In this document: positions 13,044 through 25,318 of the stretch, one piece after another
Layout: each line of letters begins with the position of its first letter
Position numbering within the stretch: the first letter of the stretch is position 1
Assembly (NCBI GenBank): GCA_964017065.1
Contig: OZ024792.1
Span: forward strand, 2,909,754-2,973,753
Source: Haliclona indistincta
Lineage: Eukaryota > Porifera > Demospongiae > Haplosclerida > Chalinidae
Direction of reading: 5' to 3'
DNA length: 64,000 nucleotides
Translations under genes and position numbers: made by a program
The notes under the pieces: model-generated
The model's input: only the letters and a program-made list of their open reading frames with translations
Database searches by the model: none
What the model was told of the DNA's origin: nothing

Positions 13044-13554
13044 CTAACAATTTCTTGTACAAAATGGACACTTGTCTTGTCTAGAACAAGCAGAATCTTG
13101 ACCTTTATGAAACAATAATTGTAGAATTGGTATAACATTTAATCCAAATATCTTCATCAGTTTTATCAGGAGCCCATCGAGACGACCAGCTGGATATCCA
13201 CAGAATTCGATGAGTGAGCGAAGGAAGTTCTGCGACATAGGTAGAGACAGACTCGTTCGGTTGGCGCATTCTGTTGTTGAACTTGAAGCGTTGAACTGTT
13301 TCTGAAGGAGCCGGACACTGGTGTTTCTTCATTAAGTCCATGAGCTCTTCGTAGGTCTTGTCGTCTTGTTTTGCAGGAGCGACCAGGTTCCTTATTAAAC
13401 GATAGGTGTTTGCTCCTACGACTGAGAGTAAGATTGCTCGTCTCTTCGTGGCATCTTCGATACCATTAGCTACAAAGTAGTAGTCCAGTCTTTCTATGTA
13501 CTGCGTACAGTCCTCCCCATTGTCGAACGTAGACACTTGTCCATACAGAGCCAT
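13044..13554 (-). pseudogene. Ty3/gypsy-type gag fragment (unit 3)
   Basis: This minus-strand frame of 149 residues starts at 13554 (MALYGQVSTF) and matches the other two copies. The region just upstream on the minus strand (13555-13590) reads like a gypsy primer-binding-site leader, 'tttggtgacgaggtacgg', which suggests that this is the true start of a retroelement internal region. Units 1 and 2 have a shorter leader. No pol region follows. Confidence 0.6.
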
Positions 13555-13579
13555 TTCTCACGGCAGTTCCGTACCTCGT

Positions 13580-14190
13580 CACCAAATTGTCGTATGATAA
13601 ATTGCCGATGGATCCTTCCTGCAAAGGCAGCAAAAGACAACAATGAATTCTGAGCCAGGAGGGTGCAACACCACCCCCTACTTTGATTACTTTGATCCAA
13701 CGTTTCGCACCTTTTGTTGCGAGCGGCTACCCACCCTGGTGGACATTAGAGCCGCTTGTGATTTGACCCAATTGATCCGTTCCAAAAAATGCCTTCGGCT
13801 AACTTTGTGGACAATGATCTCATAATTATTATGTACTATTTTCCAACCCTGGGTGACAATAAGCCTTGCCCATTCTCGATAGATTACTGCTCGATTAGCG
13901 AAAAACCATAATAATATTATCAGGCTTTATGGTTGCCCCCACTCTGGAGACCAGTGGGGACAGTTCTCCCGCTGCCAGTTGCAGCACCGGCACTTTTGTT
14001 GCCTTACCTACCGACTTCCACACATCCCATGCAGTTCCCTTGACGAATGTTGGGACGATTTGCCTGCTGCCAGTCGCAGCCCCGTATTACTATCCTGGCA
14101 GCCTGGTTGCCTCACAATACGGGCTATTGAGTACATGAGGGTGTGTGGGCGTGTGTGTTTTGTGCGTGCACGTGTGTGATGTCTTACCCG
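13580..14190 (-). mobile_element. Candidate LTR next to the gag relic (copies near 530-1180 and 7880-8520)
   Basis: The block upstream (minus sense) of the gag start and its leader is about 600 bases and is repeated in all three units. It lies where the 5' LTR of a gypsy element would be. The inner edge near 13585 has a TG/CA-like end next to the leader. The outer edge is not clear; it lies near a TG-rich stretch. No second LTR was seen, so this is a positional inference only. Confidence 0.3.
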
Positions 14191-14797
14191 AGTGTGGTGA
14201 GTTCGAGGGATTAGTCTTCAGGGGCGAGGGATTAGTCTTCAGGGGGTTGCTTGATTGAAGTTTCTTTGACACTAGCTCAGCAATAGCCTCCAGCGTGGCC
14301 GGCGACAGGTCGAGCCCTGGCTGCTTCGTGGCATCAAGCTCATCATAAAAAGGAGTAGACTTTCGCCCCTACACTAATACTGTTATTATCCTTTGCCTAC
14401 AATTTATGTAGTTATTGATGCACCAAATATTTATCTACAACAACTACATACCTTAACAAGGTTCTTTACTTTAGTACGACATTGTTCCCACGTTTGATTG
14501 AATCCCGCTTCTTGGCAATCGTGAGGTAGATTGTTTTGTTCCTTACCATCCCGTCCAGCTGACCCTGTACACTATAATCTCCCTGCCTAGTAACGCCTTC
14601 GTAGCTTCACTGTGCACGTGTGTAAGTCACATGAAATTGTAACCACGCCTCTCACAACCCTCGCTTCAACCCACATATGTATGTGGGTTGGCTTAACCTG
14701 GGTTCAACCCGGACTCGCCAAAACTGGGTCGATTGGCGATGAGTGCGGACGCACTATCTGAGTTGAACCCAGGTTTGTGCGCCAGTGCGGACATGCC

Positions 14798-15103
14798 TTA
14801 AAGGACACAATTCTTTGAAGAGGCTCTTTGCTGAGTCAACGATTTCTTGCTCACTTGCACACCTGACAGACCACTAGCTGGTTGGCTAGCTGGCTTCAGT
14901 GGACAAGCTTCCGAGACATGATCCACTGAATTGCACCTCCTACACCAGCTCTCAAGAGTGTTCAGCGTAGCATTCATGAAGCATTGGGTGTAGATGCTAG
15001 GATCTACTTCCCCCAATCTGTCCTTCCTGTCTCTGCTGTTTGTGCAACATCTTGTGAACTTGCTCCTCGCGTGCACCTCTCTTCTCAACTGTTCTTTGAT
15101 TCC
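14798..15103 (-). pseudogene. Retroelement fragment with a CCHC zinc knuckle
   Basis: The minus-strand frame has a charged N-terminal part, then DPSIYTQCF and a C-x2-C-x4-H-x4-C knuckle (CRRCNSVDHVSEAC), followed by a Pro/Ser-rich end. The order 'DPS-Y--F then zinc knuckle' is familiar from gag-like or tyrosine-recombinase retroelement ORFs of sponges and cnidarians (from memory). An in-frame stop lies just upstream, and the stretch further upstream (15104-15290) is Lys/Glu-rich in minus sense but not open. It is a remnant. Confidence 0.5.
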
Positions 15104-15685
15104 GTTTCACTCTTCTTGTCTACTCTTTTTCCAGCCTCTGTCTCTCTTTTTCTTGTTTTTGTCTCTCCTTTTTCTGTCTCAGTGTCTCCTTTTCTTTCAT
15201 CATCTCCTCCGTTTCTTTCTTCTCTCTGTTTCTCTTTCTTCATTTTATTTTCGATCTCTTCTCTTGTTGCTTCATTACTATGGTCTTATGAAGACGTTTT
15301 CTGTGCTGGCAAGCCTTGCTAATCCATGGCTTTCTAAAGCTATGTGTCCTTTTATGAGCAATTTACGGCATTGTGGGCGTACGTCAAAGCCATGGTTAAA
15401 TTTCTTGAGGCCTTGGTATCAGTCTTTCTTGAGGCCTTCTGTGATGTGCCAATCAACTGCTAGTCTGTTAGTGCATGTATGGTAGCTATGCTATCATCAT
15501 TTTATCTGGAGCTGTCCATAAACTAGCTGTTGCAGTAATGCTGGAGTAGTCGTGTACTAACTATGTAGATCTTAGCTCAGCGCGTGGGTATGTGTTAATT
15601 AGAACTCTAGTTGTTACTTGTTTTATTTTAGTGTTGTGAGTTATGTATTGCACGTTGTCATGTGTTCTATATTGTTATTATACAG
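15104..15685. other. Non-genic stretch before the first visible UBA2 exon
   Basis: 15104-15290 is pyrimidine-rich on the plus strand. 15290-15685 shows no recognisable exon. I looked here for the glycine-rich nucleotide-binding start of UBA2 and did not find it. Confidence 0.5.
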
Positions 15686-18612
<2,927 letters not shown>

Positions 18613-18787
18613 AGACAGAGTCCATTATTACTGCATCATTCCATCATATCTCATTCTTGTTTTATTTTATTGTTTCCTAGTGAATTTAGTTAGTACATTT
18701 TCCTAGTCTGTAAATGTACTTAAATCTGGCATTTTCCTCTGGTGCCCCACCTAGCGACAAGAGTGTAGCTGAGGTGTTGCAGTAGCT

Positions 18788-19849
18788 ATGGCTCTTTCGA
18801 GTGTACTCGTTGCTCTCGCCATTGCCCTCTCGTTGCCGAATGGTTCGTGGTCGCAAGCAGTCGTGGTACCCGGCACTGTTCCACAAACGTCAAGGACTAA
18901 TCCCGCAACCGCGCCCGATGGTTGTGATGTTGGAGCCCTAAACGATCATATCAACTCCATAGCTAATTCCCTGCCTGACACTCTCTCCGTTGCAGGAGGT
19001 GGCTTGGAGAGTCTTAATAATGCTCTGAAAGGAAGGAGTCAGTCAAACCCGGCCGATTCTTGCAGCCAGATTCGGACGCTGCAACCAACTGGCAGTCCCA
19101 CAGGAAATTATTGGCTCAGAAACCAAGATGATGACTCGGGGGTCAGTGTGTATTGTGACATGGACATTACATGTGGCTGCAATAGCCAACAAGGATGGAC
19201 CAGGCTTGCACTCTTTGACATGTCTGATTCTAGTACTAATTGTCCTAGCCAGTGGCGTCTGCTCCAAGCGAACGGCAACAGAGCATGTGGTAGAACTACC
19301 AATGGGTTTGGCTGGAATGCAAGAGCTTATAGTGTCCAAGGTGTTCCTTACCAGAAAGTTTGTGGGAGAATAATTGGCTATGTTTTTGGGTCACCCGATG
19401 CCTATGACTTGTGGAACGGTCAGAAATGGAGGACTGAGAATGACGTCTACTTTGATGGAGTCGATCTTGTGTATGGACACAACAATCCTAATAACTATAA
19501 CCATCTTTGGACAAATGCTGGAACTTTTGCTGACAATAATCTTAATTGTCCATGCCGAAGTGGATCGAATAGGATCGTTCCCACTTTTATAGGTGCCAAT
19601 CAATACTGTGAGGGTGGTAGTCCAGGAAGTGGCTGGTCAGCATCACTGAAGACTAATGATCCACTCTGGGACGGCATGCAGTGCACTGGACTGGAAGGTA
19701 ACTGTTGTAATGGAGCGCCATGGTTCTGCCGAAATGTAACCACCAGTACTGGATCCACAACAGAAGATCTAGTCATCCGTCTGATGGCTAACCAAAATTG
19801 GAACGACGAAGATTCGACAGTTCGCTACTATGAATTATATGTACAGTAA
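18788..19849 (+). CDS. Secreted fibrinogen-like (YCDM-type) protein, copy 1
   Basis: Intronless frame of 353 residues starting at the ATG at 18788. Residues 1-22 form a signal peptide (hydrophobic, then NGSWSQ). A Cys-poor region of about 70 residues follows, then a Cys-rich domain beginning with SCSQIRTLQPTGSP.GNYWLR and GVSVYCDMDITCGC, with W-T-R-L, CGRIIGY, DGVDLVYG and C-terminal LWDGMQCTG..GNCCNGAPWFC. The opening resembles the fibrinogen C-domain start; the rest matches a lineage-expanded family of secreted proteins of sponges and cnidarians, from memory. A polyadenylation signal AATAAA lies at 19900-19905. It may be a lectin or matrix protein; function is not known. Confidence 0.85.
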   Translation: MALSSVLVALAIALSLPNGSWSQAVVVPGTVPQTSRTNPATAPDGCDVGALNDHINSIANSLPDTLSVAGGGLESLNNALKGRSQSNPADSCSQIRTLQPTGSPTGNYWLRNQDDDSGVSVYCDMDITCGCNSQQGWTRLALFDMSDSSTNCPSQWRLLQANGNRACGRTTNGFGWNARAYSVQGVPYQKVCGRIIGYVFGSPDAYDLWNGQKWRTENDVYFDGVDLVYGHNNPNNYNHLWTNAGTFADNNLNCPCRSGSNRIVPTFIGANQYCEGGSPGSGWSASLKTNDPLWDGMQCTGLEGNCCNGAPWFCRNVTTSTGSTTEDLVIRLMANQNWNDEDSTVRYYELYVQ

Positions 19850-20367
19850 TAGGTACAGACATAGTTTAGTATGCACAAGAAGAGATGTCAAAGTTCAATA
19901 ATAAATAAGCTGTTTTAGAAGTTCTTAAGTGTTTTCCCTTGAAACGTACGTTTTTCTAATTTTATCACCATATCCACATAAAGCTGTCACGATAATAATT
20001 ATTAGTCTAGATTGACATGATACTGCACTAAGGACTTTGGTTGCACTCTGATACTCTAAAAACCACTGCGTCACATAAGTGACTAGTAGACAGCACAAAG
20101 TAGATGTAGTCTAGTTTTGGGTCTACCAATAATAAAATTCATAATTCCCCAATGCTGATAATAAATTAAAATTTCAATTTCGTGCGCAAGCTTGTCTGTT
20201 TGTATTGTTGTCCTCTGTTGCTAGAGGTACTAGAGGTGGGCTTCTTGAATACACCACTACCTTGATGAGGAGCAAATTTATATTTCTTGTTATGAATTGA
20301 GTTGCTGAGTGCTAAAGAGGCGGGGTCAAGGAACATACAGTACACATGGATAACATTATGTACTACT
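19850..20367. other. Downstream flank of fibrinogen-like copy 1
   Basis: Non-coding; it matches 22245-22900 except for the MITE present there. It includes the AATAAA at 19900-19905. Confidence 0.6.
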
Positions 20368-20542
20368 GCACTAGTATGCTAAGCAGTGCACTCCAGTATA
20401 CTAAGCAGTGCACTAGTATACTAAGCAGTGCACTCCAGTATACTAAGCTGTGCACTAGTATGCTAAGCAGTGCACTCCAGTATACTAAGCAGTGCACTCC
20501 AGTATACTAAGCTGTGCACTAGTATACTAAATAGTGCACTAG
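20368..20542. repeat. Minisatellite, about 20-base unit (second copy 22905-23014)
   Basis: Repeats of 'cactagtatactaagcagtg' with variants. It lies just downstream of the TRAIP-like terminal exon copy in minus sense and belongs to the 2.4 kb duplicated segment. Repeat number differs between the two copies. Confidence 0.85.
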
Positions 20543-20620
20543 TGGTGAGTGGATACTGGTACTGCAAAACTTGACTGCCCTCCAAATCCATTGTAACCAC
20601 CATTCATTCCCTGAAAGAAG
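20525..20620 (-). pseudogene. Duplicated last exon of TRAIP
   Basis: On the minus strand a TTCTTTCAG acceptor precedes GMNGGYNGFGGQSSFAVPVS.. and a stop, almost the same as the genuine last TRAIP exon at 23020-23091. The homology continues into the intron up to about 20693 and stops there. No other TRAIP exon was duplicated. It may be inert or could serve as an alternative terminal exon. Confidence 0.8.
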
Positions 20621-20693
20621 AAAGTATTTTGAGTGTTAGTGGTATCTCGTAATGAGTGATTACGTACAGTTAAATTTTCGGTATTGGAGACAC

Positions 20694-21030
20694 GTCCTTA
20701 TCGTGTCACTCCTATTTTCGCAGATTGGTTTGTATCTGGAACAGTCTTCCTCCGATTGACCTGTCATTGTCTTTTTCAAGCATAAAATCCCATATTTCTG
20801 GTCCATTTTTCTATCAAATTTTAATCCTTCTATTCTTTGTTCCTATCATCTTATCTGTCCTTGTAATAAGTGTAGCCTTAATCCGTAAATTTTATCTGAG
20901 ATTTATATATTTTCCCTTTTTTCTGGGTATCTATAGTTCTTATAGATGTTCCATCAGTACAGATCTTATTAATTATCTCCTGACTCCGCATCCTCCTCCC
21001 TCTTTCATTGATTCTGTCTGTCTGTAAAAT
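20694..21030 (+). mobile_element. LINE 3' fragment at the duplication junction
   Basis: A frame at 20725 begins VCIWNSLPPIDLSLSFSSIK, which resembles the conserved end of non-LTR retrotransposon ORF2 proteins (W-N-S-L-P then S-x-x-x-F/I-K). The rest of the 340-base piece is AT-rich. It lies exactly between the right end of duplicated copy 1 and the left end of copy 2. It is 5'-truncated, with no reverse transcriptase core. Confidence 0.55.
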
Positions 21031-21178
21031 CTAAATTGAATCATATCTCATTCTTGTTTTTGTTTCCTAGTGAATTTAGTTACTAGTCTGTAAACAGTCT
21101 GTAAATGTACTTAAATCTTGCATTTTCCTCTGGTGCCCTACCTAGCGACAAGGGTGTAGCTGAGGTGTTGCAGTAGCT

Positions 21179-22244
21179 ATGGCTCTTTCGAGTGTACTCG
21201 TTGCTCTCGCCATTGGCCTCTCGTTGCCGAATGGTTCGTGGTCGATCGCAAGCAGTCGTGGTACCCGGCACTGTTCCACAAACGTCAAGGACTAATCCTG
21301 CAACCGCGCCCGATGGTTGTGATGTTGGAGCCCTAAACGATCATATCAACTCCATAGCTAATTCCCTGCCCGACACTCTCTCCGTTGCAGGAGGTGGCTT
21401 GGAGAGTCTTAATAATGCTCTGAAAGGAAGGAGTCAGTCAAATCCGGCCGATTCTTGCAGCCAGATTCGGACGCTGCAACCCACGGGCAGTCCCTCAGGA
21501 AATTATTGGCTCAGAAACCAAGATGATGACTCAGGGGTTAGTGTGTATTGTGACATGGACATTACATGTGGCTGCAATAGCCAACAAGGATGGACCAGGC
21601 TTGCACTCTTTGACATGTCTGATTCTAGTACTAATTGTCCTAGCCAGTGGCGTCTGCTCCAAGCGAACGGCAACAGAGCATGTGGTAGAACTACCAATGG
21701 GTTTGGCTGGAATGCAAGAGCTTATAGTGTCCAAGGTGTTCCTTACCAGAAAGTTTGTGGGAGAATAATTGGCTATGTTTTTGGGTCACCCGATGCCTAT
21801 GACTTGTGGAACGGTCAGAAATGGAGGACTGAGAATGACGTCTACTTTGATGGAGTCGATCTTGTGTATGGACACAACAATCCTAATAACTATAACCATC
21901 TTTGGACAAATGCTGGGACTTATGCTGACAATAATCTTCATTGTCCATGCCGAACTGGATCAAATAGGATCGTGCCCACTTTTATAGGCAGCAATCAATA
22001 CTGTGAGGGTGGTAATCCAGGAGGTGGCTGGTCACCATCACTGAAGACTAACGATCCTCTCTGGGACGGTATGCAGTGCACTGGACTGGAAGCTAACTGT
22101 TGTAATGGAGCGCCATGGTTCTGCCGAAATATAACCACCAGTACTGGATCCACAACAGAAGATCTAGTCATCCGTCTGATGGCTAACCAAAATTGGAACG
22201 ACGAAGATGCGACAGTACACTACTATGAATTATATGTACAGTAA
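21179..22244 (+). pseudogene. Secreted fibrinogen-like protein, copy 2, signal peptide frameshifted
   Basis: This is a near-identical paralogue of the gene at 18788, with about 20 amino acid differences over 330 residues. The ATG at 21179 matches the copy 1 start, but four extra bases ('atcg') after the codons for NGSWS put the rest out of frame, leading to a stop about a dozen codons later. The mature region remains fully open to 22244. An in-frame ATG at 21231 would give a protein without signal peptide. The AATAAA found after copy 1 is changed to 'aataat' here. It is either a young pseudogene or an intracellular form, if it is expressed. Confidence 0.7.
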
Positions 22245-22477
22245 TAGATACAGGCATGCACACGAGAAGTGATGTAAACTTCAATAATTAAGCTGTTTTA
22301 GAATTTCTCATTTGTTTTCCCTTGAAACTTTTTTCTAATTTTATCACCATATCCACATAAAGCTGTCACAATAATAATTATTAGTCTAGATTGACATGAT
22401 ACTGTGCTAAGGACTTTGGTTGCACTAAAAACCATTGCATCGCATAAGTGACTAGTATACAGCACAAAGTACATGTA

Positions 22478-22641
22478 CAGTTGTTTGCGAAGATCTTGCA
22501 TAACGGAAGTATGACGTTGCCCAATTAAACGCACGTAGGCGTGACGAACTGAAGCTGCACATGTGACGAAAAGTGAATTTGATTGGCCAGCGTCACACTT
22601 CCGCTTTTGCTTCTGTTATGCAAGATCTTCGCAAACAACTG
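22478..22641. mobile_element. MITE of 164 bases with TA target duplication
   Basis: Terminal inverted repeats of about 27 bases (CAGTTGTTTGCGAAGATCTT...) flank a short non-coding core. The element is flanked by TA on both sides. The paralogous site in the upstream duplicate (near 20110) has no insertion, so it is a natural empty site. TA duplication suggests a Tc1/mariner-type transposase as mobiliser (inference). Confidence 0.85.
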
Positions 22642-23019
22642 TAGTCTAGTTTTGGGTCTACCAATAACAAATTCATAATTCTTCACTGCTGATAATAATA
22701 ATTAAAATTTTAATTTCGTGCGCAAGCTTGTCTGTTTGTATTGTTGTCCTCTGTTGCTAGAGGTACTAGAGGTGGGCTTCTTGAATACACCACTACCTTG
22801 ACGAGGAGCAAATTTATACTTCTTGTTATGAATTGAGTTGCTGAGTGGAGGTCGGGACTAAAGAGGCGGGGTCAAGGAACATACATGGATACCATTATGT
22901 ACTACTGCACTAGTATACTCAGCTGTGCACTAAGCAGTGCACTCCAGTATACTAAGCAATGCACTCCAGTATACTAAGCAGTGCACTCCAGTATACTAAG
23001 CTGTGTACTAAATAGTGCA

Positions 23020-25061
23020 CTAGTAGTGAGTGGATACTGGTACTGCAAAACTGGACTGCCCTCCAAATCCATTGTAACCAGCATTCATTCCCTGAGAAGA
23101 AATTATTTTTGAGTGTCAGTGGTATCTCGTAATGAGTGATTACGTACAGTTAAATTTTCAGTATTGGAGACACGTTGAACTGGCATCAATACTGCATTAC
23201 AAACACATCATTATGTGACTAATAATTTTAACACAAGCTCACCTTTTGGGGAGCTTGACAACTACAGCAATATAATAATACGGTGGGTGAGACGAGAATG
23301 AAGATGCTCTTACAATGATTATTCATTGCACAAACCTTGCGTTCTGTTGCGGAATCGGTTGAATCACAGCGTTCTTTCTCGGCAAGAACAGGACTGGCTG
23401 AAGTATCCAACTTGATGAATTTCCTGACTGCATCTGGCATTGGACTGAGTGAGAGAGAAAAGTAAAGGAGGTAATAACGAATACTCTACTAATACCGGCA
23501 CACCTTTCTAAAATTCTTTTTAAAATCTTTTGTGAATTTGGTGACTCAATGGCTCTCTCAAGAAGTTCCACTTTTCGGTGTAAACTGTCTTTTTCTTGTT
23601 CGAGTGATTGGATGTCACTCTCGTTTAAGGTGAGCTGGCTACGAACCTCCTGTAGCTCAAGATCTGACTGTCTCAGCTATAGGTATTACCGACAAACAAA
23701 GAAGGACTACTAACTGACAGCTAAACAAAAAGACAACTCACTTTTCTTCTGAGAGTTGTAGTTTCTTGAACCAGCTTTGTTTTGTCTTTGTGTAGAGCTG
23801 TTTTTCTCTCCTTGAGAGATTCGTACTCCCTAGTAATGGTGACATGTGAATTAAGAGAGAAGACCATGTGTGTGTATGTGTGAACTGACGTTTTGATAGC
23901 AATTACATAGTTAGTTAGGTCAGTAGGAGAGGATGAATTGACCAGCTGTTGAGTTTCTGATGAACTACTGTCCAGCAGTAGCTGAATACTGAAAGGAGAG
24001 AAGCTAGTCATTCACTAGGAAGACATCCAGGTTCATAATAACACTCAACTATACAGCATGCATTGTTGTCTTTACACTTAGGTAACAATACAGTGTTACT
24101 GCATAGTTGTGTGGTAAGTGATTTATCTCACTTTTGATGTGTTTCGAGCTGTTTCCTAAGCTCAGCAGCCTCGATTACTGCCTTCTCGGCATTTTCCCTC
24201 TCTGATTCATACATTTGTATCCGTAACTGAAGACGCAGAAAAGCTGTGCAAGTGATACTGTGGTTATTACTCACCTTGTATCCCCTAACATGATCTTTCT
24301 CTCGCTGTAGTTTCACTTGAGTAGCCTCATTGGTGACCTGCCATGCCTCTACTTCATCTCTCACTCTCGTCAGCTCATCGTGAGCTTTCTCTATCGCTTC
24401 ATCTGAACAGACAACACAATAATACATCATACTGCAATCATGTGTGACATAGGCAGAAAGAGGATACATTTTATAGTAGCATGCGTACCTTTTTCTTTGA
24501 GAAGTGAGTCTTGTTTTTTCACTCGTTCCTATCACATTAAAACAGATCTTATACATGTAACCTCTTTCTCACTCTCACCCTTCCATTCCCTTCCTCATTC
24601 TCTCACTATCACCTCCCCCTTCTATCACCTCCCCCTTCCCACTATCATTTCTCTTCATGCGCACTCTCTCACCATCAACTCTTCTGGAGACAGACTCTCC
24701 AGATGACTGCTCCCGACATTCTGCCTAGAGTCTGTATCAAGAAACAGTTTGAGGACCTCGCGAGGGAGACAACGCTCTCTGCACTGAGGACAGGTCTTTC
24801 GATGTGACAGCCATTGACTTAAACTGTGAGCAGAAAGGAAAATTACGGACAACCACAATGTGTAGTCTTTACCAAACTTGATGAAATGTATGTCCACCTA
24901 AAGAGATGGTTTTTAGTAAAGGAAAGTCTAAGAGCGTTAAAATGTATGGTTTGAGGGTATTCAGGAAGTTTCAATGTATGCAGTAGTGGAGTGTGGATAC
25001 AAGGTGCGGCTGAGAAGCTGTCTTCTATCGTGTCAGCGCAAATTGTGCACCCTACCTTCAT
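23020..25061 (-). CDS. TRAIP: TRAIP-like RING E3 ubiquitin ligase
   Basis: TRAIP is a nuclear E3 that acts on stalled replisomes and DNA cross-links. Twelve exons (minus): 25001-25061, 24873-24897, 24673-24823, 24489-24528, 24275-24402, 24132-24226, 23890-23988, 23742-23829, 23504-23676, 23336-23444, 23243-23261 and 23020-23091. The RING is assembled from the first three: CTIC, then CGHTFHQVCLSQW, then CPQC. A long coiled coil follows (residues ~95-330), with EYESLKERK, as in the vertebrate protein. The C-terminus GYNGFGGQSSF matches the conserved vertebrate GFDGLGGRTKF, which clinches the family. It is shorter than human TRAIP because the linker before that motif is short. It is divergent from DDX51, 257 bases apart. 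Confidence 0.88.
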
Positions 25062-25318
25062 TCTGCTGAGAGAAAACAGGCAAAAGTGTAACCACAGAAT
25101 TGAAAAAAACCGAAAAATACTACCTTAAAGGATAGACAATGAGTGGAGCAAGCTAGAGGACTGCAGAAGAGCGAGTTTTAGAGTCACCGTACAAAGAAAC
25201 ATCAGACATGAGAGTCGTCTTCTTCCAATTCCCTGCGTTTCGTTCAAAATTTTAACCCGGCGCGCCCTTTTCTTTTCAATATTACTTCAATTACGGTCAG
25301 CACACGTGTCGTCGCAAA
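25062..25318. promoter_or_regulatory. Shared promoter region of TRAIP (-) and DDX51 (+)
   Basis: The two start codons face away from each other with 257 bases between them. The half near DDX51 is GC-richer ('cccggcgcgcccttttc'). No clear TATA element was seen. Assignment as a bidirectional promoter is an inference from geometry. Confidence 0.6.

Larger units (their letters stand above)
13020..14855. repeat. Tandem array unit 3, truncated
   Basis: This unit follows unit 2 closely from its start up to the sequence equivalent to about 9100 (ending near 14840). It then jumps to sequence equivalent to about 11685 in unit 2 ('tttcttgctcacttgcacac' type) and leaves the array. The jump removes about 2.6 kb. 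The palindrome at 14667-14690 and a MITE-like stretch at 14690-14790 lie near the end. Confidence 0.8.

Noticed and set aside
14984..15485. Plus-strand frames of Phe/Ser/Leu-rich sequence
   Set aside because: They are antisense to a Lys/Glu-rich retroelement relic and have no family match.
20368..20542. Possible regulatory array or CRISPR
   Set aside because: The unit is contiguous with no spacers and is a minisatellite that was duplicated with its surroundings.
19043..22000. Several antisense and shifted frames over the fibrinogen-like genes
   Set aside because: They are shadows of a well-conserved coding frame and appear equally in both copies.
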